From NCBI GenBank assembly GCA_013396995.1, contig VWZP01007855.1:710424-774423 (forward strand): DNA of 64,000 nucleotides, written 5' to 3'. The notes beneath the pieces were generated by a model. That model searched no databases. It was not told the origin of the DNA and saw only the letters and a program-made list of their open reading frames with translations. The stretch comes from Dicaeum eximium (taxonomy: Eukaryota; Chordata; Aves; Passeriformes; Dicaeidae). Of the stretch, positions 57,426 through 64,000 are shown piece after piece. How positions within the stretch are numbered: the first letter of the stretch is position 1; each line of letters opens with the position of its first letter. The position numbers and the translations under genes were made by a program.

Positions 57426-58635
57426 GAGGTCCTTTCCAATGTTTGCTGTTCAGGCAAGCATATTTCCATTTAAACAAATTTTGAAAATAAATTTTCTTTT
57501 AGGGAAACAAAAAAGAAGAAAAGAAAAAAATATTTCTGTTTTTTTTTTTTTTCACCAGCTCCACTGATCTAATTCCAGGATGGATAATTGTATTCCTACT
57601 AATTATTGCAGGACTGGAGCTCCAGTTGGGTAGAACATTCTTTTTATTGGAAAGCATTATGTGATGCTGGTTTCCATTAAGGAGGCAACCCCAAGTCTCC
57701 ACTTTTCTTGCCCTGCTCCTGCAAGAGAAACATTTTCCATAATCCACTGCAAAACATGCAGGAGAATGGTTTTTAAAACTGATAAATATTCTGAAGAAAT
57801 AACATTTCCTATACTGGTCACATAGTTATTTTACCTTGCAGAGAGATTTTCCTAAGACCATATTTTGAAATCCTCATCACTTCTGAGCTGGACAAAAATC
57901 TTACAAGTTTACTTAGATCAAAAGTGACTTCTTTTTAATTCTTTATTTACATAAATTTCCATTAATGGAAAAACAATGGTTTAATTTTAAAAAATACTGT
58001 AAATCAATAGTTATAAAAGCACAGGGTCTTAGTTAAGGATTTGTTCATTAATTGCTTTTTAAAGTTGGTCTGGCAAAAAAAAAAGAGCATATGATGAAAA
58101 GGGTTGCAGGATTTATTTTCCACATTTTAAAAAGAAAAACAGAGGAAATAAGCAAAACTGATTTTTTCCTGATAAAAACAAAATATATGTTTAAAAATTT
58201 ACTTTGTTCCTTACAGAACTGGCCACTTCAAGCCTTTCATTTGTTTATTTCAAAGAACTGCATTTCTGTTAAAATATCTTCCTCATCAGAAAAATGAAAC
58301 CAAATTATTTCTGTCCATAAGAGAGCACAGGTCTGACTGTTCTGTGTTACAGATTGATCCTAATGAGCAATTGATGGCTGTGAAGGACCACATCAGGCAC
58401 CAAAGTGGGTAACCATTTGCAAAACTGCCTGTTAAATTTTTATTAACCCTTTATAAACTTCAGATATGATGTGTGACCAACATAACTCGGCTTTTCCTTC
58501 CATAAACCTCAGTGCACTTTATGGGTTGTGATGGGTGCCCTGGGGGAAGCTCAGTGATTCTGCTCTTTCTGCTGGGGAGTGAAAACCCTGCAGGTGAAAG
58601 CAGCTGAGTGGGAAATGGGGTTATCTTCGTGGCAG
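57426..58635. other. Unique, AT-rich spacer between inverted CR1 copies
   Basis: No element is recognised. T14 sits at 57539-57552 and an A9 run at 58076-58084. Confidence 0.45.
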
Positions 58636-58718
58636 AGGTATTCAAAGGTATTCAGAGGTATTCAAAGACCAGACTCAGATGTCACTCAGATATCACTCAG
58701 ATATCACTCAGATATCAC
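58636..58718. repeat. Two adjacent micro-tandem arrays
   Basis: A 10-bp unit (aggtattcaa / aggtattcag) occurs three times at 58636-58665. Six bases later an 11-bp unit (atcactcagat) occurs three times with partial units at the ends, 58672-58718. The units are unrelated in sequence but of nearly equal length. Confidence 0.9.
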
Positions 58719-58854
58719 CTCTAGGTGGAGGTTTTGCTGCTTTCTATGAAGCATTTTTTTGCTCTGCCAACAAGCAGCAGCATAATCCCACTGCAGTGAA
58801 TCCCTCAGGTCTCAGTGCTGAAGCAAATCATAGGAATAGAGACATAAACCAGAG
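58719..58854. other. Short spacer
   Basis: Nothing is recognised. Confidence 0.3.
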
Positions 58855-59267
58855 AATGGTTTGGGTTAGAAAGGACCATAAAGCTCATCTTGTTCCAACC
58901 CCGTGCCATGGTCAGGGACAGCTTCCACTATCCCAGGCTGCTCCAAGCCCCATCCAATCTGGCCTTGGACACTTACAGGATCCAGGGGCAGGCACAGCTT
59001 CTCTGGGCACCTCACAACCCTCAGAGCCAGGAATTCCTTCCCATATCCCACCCATCCCTGCCCTCTGGCAGTGGGAGGCCATTCCCCCTTGTCCTGTCAC
59101 CCCAGGCCCTTGTCCCCAGTCCCTCTCCAGCTCTCCTGGAGCCCCTTCAGGCCCTGCCAGGGGCTCTGAGCTCTCCCTGGAGCCTTCTCCTCTCCAGGTG
59201 AGCACCCCCAGCTCTCCCACCTGGCTCCAGAGCAGAGGGGCTCCAGCCCTTGGGGCATCTCCATGGC
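58855..59267 (-). mobile_element. CR1 LINE tail, 413 bp, well preserved, inverted relative to 57005
   Basis: Antisense CR1: gaatggtttgggttagaaag, tgctccaagccccatccaat, gcttctctgggcacctcaca, ccagtccctctccagctctc and ctggctccagagcagagggg. It carries the same shortened block as the copy at 57005-57425 (cacctcacaaccctcagagc where a longer 'CACCCTGTGCCAGGGCCTC...' is usual). Same subfamily, opposite strand, about 1.4 kb apart. Confidence 0.95.
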
Positions 59268-62200
59268 CCTTGATGAAATGCATGGTTGCATATCATTAGA
59301 CAGCTGGGGAATTGGAGTTATTGGCCACTCAGGACTTAAATGATGCCTACAGCACCCTGAAGGTAAAAATTCAAATGGTTCCTCTCCTCCTCTGAGCCCC
59401 CAGTTATCTCTGATGGCATTTTCCCCACAGATACATTCCCACAGGGGCCTTTTTAAAGCCCTGATTAGCAAGAGCCAGGCTTTGCCAGAGCTGTCTCCCC
59501 AGACAGCAGACCCCAAGGACAGATGGTTTGTATAATGCTCAAAATTAATGCAGCCTTTGCTGAGAGGTTGTTTTTTCCTTGTGATGCTTGAAAGACTCCA
59601 GAGGTGCCCCATGGCAGAGGTACAGGGAGCAGATGGATCTAACAGCCTCCTCCATGCTCCCCAGATCCTTCCAGGTCTACTTCAAAAAACAGGTTTATTT
59701 CCCTGTGCAAGTACCACTTTTCCATATGCCAAACCCCAGCACCTGGAAAACAGGCCAATTAACACAAAAATATAGAAGACCACATGTCTTCCAAGAGAGC
59801 CCTGTGATAGAGGCTGTTTGCTCACCTTCCCACAGATCCCAGAGGTCTTTTACATGGGGTCCTAGCCTGGCTCCTGCCTGGCAAGGACTCAGCATCATTC
59901 CCCAAATAGCAGCGAGATTTCTTGGAAAGCTCCACGTTTTCCTGCTGCTCTCCCTCCTCCTGCCCCACAGTTCCCCTTTCCACCCACCCTGGCTGCTGCA
60001 CCTCGAGCCATTCCCCTCCCTCCATTCCCAGCCAGGGGATACCACAATTTAGCAGCACTCACACTGGCAGCAGGAGTTTTCAGAGCAGTTTCCCTGCTCC
60101 AGCACACATCTGCAAATGCAGGCGCATCCTGCATCCCCCGTCAGAACCAGGGCCCCTTGGCACGAGGCGTGGAGTGGAGGCATGTGAAGACATGGTTTCC
60201 TGCCTGGGAGAAATTCCCTCCCCAGAAACGAGAGCCTGCAGAGCAAAACACAGCTGCAAATGGCACTCAGGGCCTCGGGAGGCCAGGCTTTAAGAATAAG
60301 CAGGCACCTTGGGCTGGGAAGGTCCTAGTACATTTGTGCAGCTATGTAAACAACAGTAAACTGCTCCTTTTGGCCGAGCTGGAGGTTGATGGCATAACAG
60401 GAAATTCTGGTGGATGATTTTCTTTTTTGGAAACCACATGAAAGTTAACCAAACTTTCCCAAAACAGATGAAAGATTCTGACCAGGAGCAGTCGGAGGAT
60501 GAAGCGGGAGTTTTGAGGGTGGTTGTAATTTGGTCTAGCCTCAGGCACGGCCGTGCCAGCAGGTTCCTGCCACGGAAAACAGGCTACTGCTCCTCAGCTG
60601 CTCCAGGAAAACCTCTCTCCACCAGCTCATGGCCAGTGATGCAGCCAAAAGTGGGACACCAAGGAAAGGCTGCTCTGGGGGTCACCAAGTGAAGACAGCA
60701 GAGCAGAAGTGGCTGTCCTGCCATGCCTTTATCCAAGCCTGCTGGTGTTGTTCCAAAGAAGCTGTGGACCTGAGAAGCAGAGAAATGTTTGAGTTTCAGG
60801 GAGGGCACATGGGTTTTCTTTTGCAAGCCAGAACCTTTTTGTGGGGACTCAGTCCAGGTCTCCAAACCAGTTGATGTGGCAAGCCAAGGTGGTTCTGTTG
60901 TTACCTCCATTAATCCTCACCCTGCACAAAAAGCATCAGGATCTGCTCAGCCCTGAGCAGGCTGGTGGCTCCCAGGGTTCCTTTTGGCCTGGTTAGAGGA
61001 TCAACGAGGGGAAAAAAATTAAAAGGAAAAAAGAAAAAAGGATTTTTTGCAAAGCCAGTAATGCCCAGCCAAGAGGCTTCCACACACAAGTGGCTTCCGA
61101 AACACGAACCAACCACAGAGGTCTCAGCTCTTCTCACAGCGCAAGTGTGTGGGCTCGGCTGGAAGCCCTGCTCCAGGGAAGGCTCTGCCTGCTGAACTCT
61201 GGCCAGCAAGCAGAGCAGCCCGGCACTAGACCCTGGGAAGGAGGCACACCGGGTCTCCCAGGCCACTTCCCAGAGCCCTGCGGCTTCATATGGGGTCAGG
61301 GTGGGCAGGGAAAGGGAAGGGAGGCTCTGGGAAGGGAGCAGGCACCGCAGCTGCGAGTGCGGACGTCCTCTCCAGCTGCAGAGACCCTTGGACCCAGGAA
61401 GTTTCCACGGGTGAGGGCTTTGCAGGCTGTTCCTCAGTGTTTATTTGGGTTGGCTCGGGAGCTTCCCAGTGCGTGGTGTGTTTACTGGGGCGGACACATC
61501 CCTGCAGGGCTGGAGAGGTGCCCTGGATGTCCCTGTCCCAGGGGCAGCTCGCCGTCAGGAATGGGGGTCCCCGTGATGCGTTCACATTTAACCGACATTG
61601 ATTGAAGCCTTAAACAAATCCAGCCACAGCCCTGGAAACTTTCTTTGGAGGAGCAGATCCTGTCTCCAAAGTGCAGCGTTCAGCAGGCTGAAGGGAACGG
61701 GCTAGGCTGGGTTGTAAGACATGAGCTAACTGCCAGCTTCTATTTCCATCTGGGAGGGCGACTCAGCCAAAATCAATAAATCATCATCATTGCCACCAAG
61801 AGTTTGGTTTTATTGGATGATAATATATTTCCTACTGGTGAGACCATGTACCAGCAGCTGGAAGAGGAACAAATGACTATTTACATTGCAGAGCAGGGAA
61901 GACAGAGGAAAGAAATAAGTAAACATATCACTGTTATATGGAGATTACTGCGGGGTTAGTCTCCCTTATGACATCTACCTCGGAGGGGAGGGGCAGAGGA
62001 AGGTGACTCATAAATGTCCCAATACTAAGTGAATTATTCCATCACTTCACTGCCCTGTATCTCCCATGTACACGGATCCCTTCTTCTCCCCTCCTCTGCA
62101 AACACAGCTCATGGGCCAATTGTGCAATTAGCAGGTCTTTGGGTGCTGCAGAAGCTTTGCTGAAGCACAGAGCTGTTGAGACCCCCACAACAGGGGGACT

Positions 62201-62628
62201 AGGGTCATTATGTTGTCCCTTTGAGAAGCTCTTGCCTTCAGGAATCCTTCATTCCCACCCCACGGACACGGGGCACCCACAGAGGTGCTGCAAACAGCAC
62301 GGGGGGCTGGTGGGAGGGGTGCCATGGGAACTGCTTCAAAGCCACTGAGTCTGCAGGGAATATCTGTGCTCAGCCCTGTGCTCACCACGTGCTCCAGGCC
62401 TTGAGATTGTTCCTTCTCATCTGCCAGGCTGAGGTTTCTCTTGCTCATCTTTGGTCTGCAGGGTCCACGCTGCCTTCTGCCCTCAGGCAGAATGTGTTGG
62501 GAGGCCACCACCAAAGCATCTGTTACAGAAACAAAGCACTCTCCTGCTGGAATTGAATCTTTGTCTATACCAAAGTCTTCCAGGGGACAGGGAATTTTTG
62601 TTTGATAAAAATTGCCATTCTAATCAGC
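59268..62628. other. Unique non-coding DNA, 3.4 kb, GC-rich in part
   Basis: No transposon or exon is recognised. 61130-61600 is GC-rich with a moderate CpG content and holds a 171-codon plus-strand frame (61090-61605) opposite a 99-codon frame. No domain is recognised. 61740-62060 is AT-rich. Confidence 0.45.
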
Positions 62629-62641
62629 TCTTTTTTTTTTC

Positions 62642-62695
<54 letters not shown>

Positions 62696-62711
62696 CTTTT
62701 TTTTTTTTTTT
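62629..62711. repeat. Interrupted poly(T) tract, about 83 bp
   Basis: A T-rich run with C interruptions spaced 8-12 bases apart in the left half and a nearly pure T stretch in the right half. On the minus strand it would read as a long A tail, but no AATAAA lies just upstream on that strand (the nearest sequence is tatatttatac), so a retrocopy is not supported. Confidence 0.92.
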
Positions 62712-64000
62712 ACAGAAAGCCTAGTATAAATATAATACAATGTGCAGCCAAGATATCTCAATGCTCAAAATGTATTTTCCACCCCTTTTAATACCAAGGC
62801 CTTCCCAGGAGATAACCCCATCCTCCCCAGGTGCAGTTCCAAGATCCCTGTGCCACGAGGAGGACTGGGATCCACACAGGAGGGAGAGCTGGTCCTGGCT
62901 GCTCCATCCTTGCTGCACCAGGAATCAGTCCCATTTCCATTCCTGCCTCTCCTGCTTCTGACCATTAGGTCTTGGCCTCCTAAATGGGCTTTCATCACCC
63001 AATTAGAAACAGAGCAACCTCCTGCTACTCAGTTATATTTGGCACAGGGAGTGCACACAGGGAAATAATCCATAGTGCTCTGCCTGGACCTGCACGTGCC
63101 CGGAGCAGGGTTTGGCTGCCTGGCCCACCAGCCGTGCCCCCCTTGTGCACTTGGCCACCTCCACTGGTCACTGGCCACCAGCAGATCATCAGCTCCTGAA
63201 AGCAGGACCAGCACCTCCCCTTGTCATTGCAGCTCCTGCCTGTTCAGAGCCAGGGGACAGCTGATGTCACCCATGTCCTGCTGGGCTCCAGGAGACCCCA
63301 GCTTTGGAATACCCTCCTGGGAAAAAAGGGGCTGGAAAAGGCTGCATATCCCACTGTGTGAAGTGGATCTCAAAGGACGAAAAGGAGCTGTTTTCTGAAC
63401 TTTTGTGGTGCCCCCCAATTGACATCCCAAAGTTTGCTGTCCCAGCATTCTGAAATCTCGGGTTTCTACAGAGCTCCTCCAGCTCCAGCTGATGCTGCAG
63501 GATTGATGGGGTCCCAGGACACCTCTTTACACTTGGATAAGGACCAAGGCACAGCCAGATCTGCCTTTCCAGCTGACACCAGGACATGGTGGCATCTGCC
63601 ACCCTTCCCCAGTGAGGAGACGCAGATGTGGAGGGTCTAGCAGAGCTGTGTGATGGGGAATTCCTACTCTGCACTGTGCTGTGGAGCATGTCTGGATCTC
63701 TCTGTGGTGAGACCACAAGGTTTGCTTCTCCCCAGACCCCGGTGAGTTGATGTGGCCTGGCTCAGGGATGAAGATCCAGGCAAATCAGCATGGATTGGGG
63801 AAAGTTCCTGGGCTCTGTTCATGCTCCCTCCAGTCCTTGGAAGGAGCCAGTGCTAGCCACATCCATCCCCAAAGAAGCAGAACCCGGGAGCCAGCAGCCA
63901 CCTGGACCCTGGAGAGCTGCCAGTCAGCTGCATCTTGTGTGCCCCAGGGTGGAGTGTGTGGCCATGAGGTGACAAGGAGAGCAATGCCTCTGGCGCTGAA
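62712..64000. other. Unique non-coding DNA to the window end
   Basis: No transposon, exon or RNA gene is recognised. The longest frame is 149 codons (63267-63716, minus), without motifs. Confidence 0.45.

Noticed and set aside
62629..62760. Processed pseudogene tail at the long poly-T
   Set aside because: No AATAAA precedes the A-rich tract on the minus strand at the right distance, and no mRNA-like body was seen.
1..64000. tRNA, rRNA, snRNA or known miRNA genes
   Set aside because: No clover-leaf with A and B boxes, no rRNA core and no familiar miRNA hairpin was recognised by reading. A covariance-model search would be decisive.

Overview
The window reads as non-coding bird nuclear DNA, most probably from a songbird. 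The evidence is at least fifteen 5'-truncated CR1 LINE tails in both orientations, one well-bounded 311-bp solo LTR and a possible second, simple-sequence tracts, and only two ancient SINE (MIR-like) relics. There are no Alu or L1 elements. No protein-coding exon, rRNA, tRNA or known small RNA could be recognised. I read the window as intergenic or deep intronic sequence. The songbird assignment rests on the look of the CR1 and LTR families and was not confirmed by a database search.

Layout. 1-8.3 kb: unique DNA with four CR1 pieces and a minus-strand solo LTR (2280-2590) that has a perfect 6-bp target-site duplication. 8.65-8.88 kb: a compound pyrimidine microsatellite with an unresolved base. 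8.9-17 kb: unique DNA, two CR1 copies, a second LTR-like block (12941-13251) and two short CpG-rich patches (13.4-13.66 and 15.87-16.04 kb). 17-23 kb: a T-rich tract next to paired antisense poly(A) signals, an ATT/GTT microsatellite, a MIR relic, one CR1 tail, and the two longest non-repeat open frames (217 and 265 codons), neither recognised. 23.16-23.44 kb: a long GAA/TTC tract. 24-34 kb: a 426-bp segment present twice (28709-29134 and 33568-33993, 12 mismatches, no gap). The second copy is bracketed by a 60-61-bp direct repeat, which marks it as the inserted copy. A CR1 carrying a frameshifted ORF2 C-terminus and a roughly 75-bp three-unit tandem repeat lie between the copies.

34-40.2 kb: four further CR1 pieces. 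40.2-56.0 kb: about 16 kb with no recognisable CR1, holding only a MIR relic, simple repeats and a GC-rich minisatellite (52983-53126). 56-64 kb: an old CR1 remnant, an inverted pair of closely related CR1 tails (57005-57425 and 58855-59267), two adjacent micro-tandem arrays and a long poly-T tract.

No group of genes works together here, and I found no undescribed gene system. The most informative structure is the templated duplication with long flanking repeats in the 28.7-34.05 kb interval. Next are the possible 3' end or retrocopy at 17 kb, the CpG patches and the CR1-poor 40-56 kb interval.
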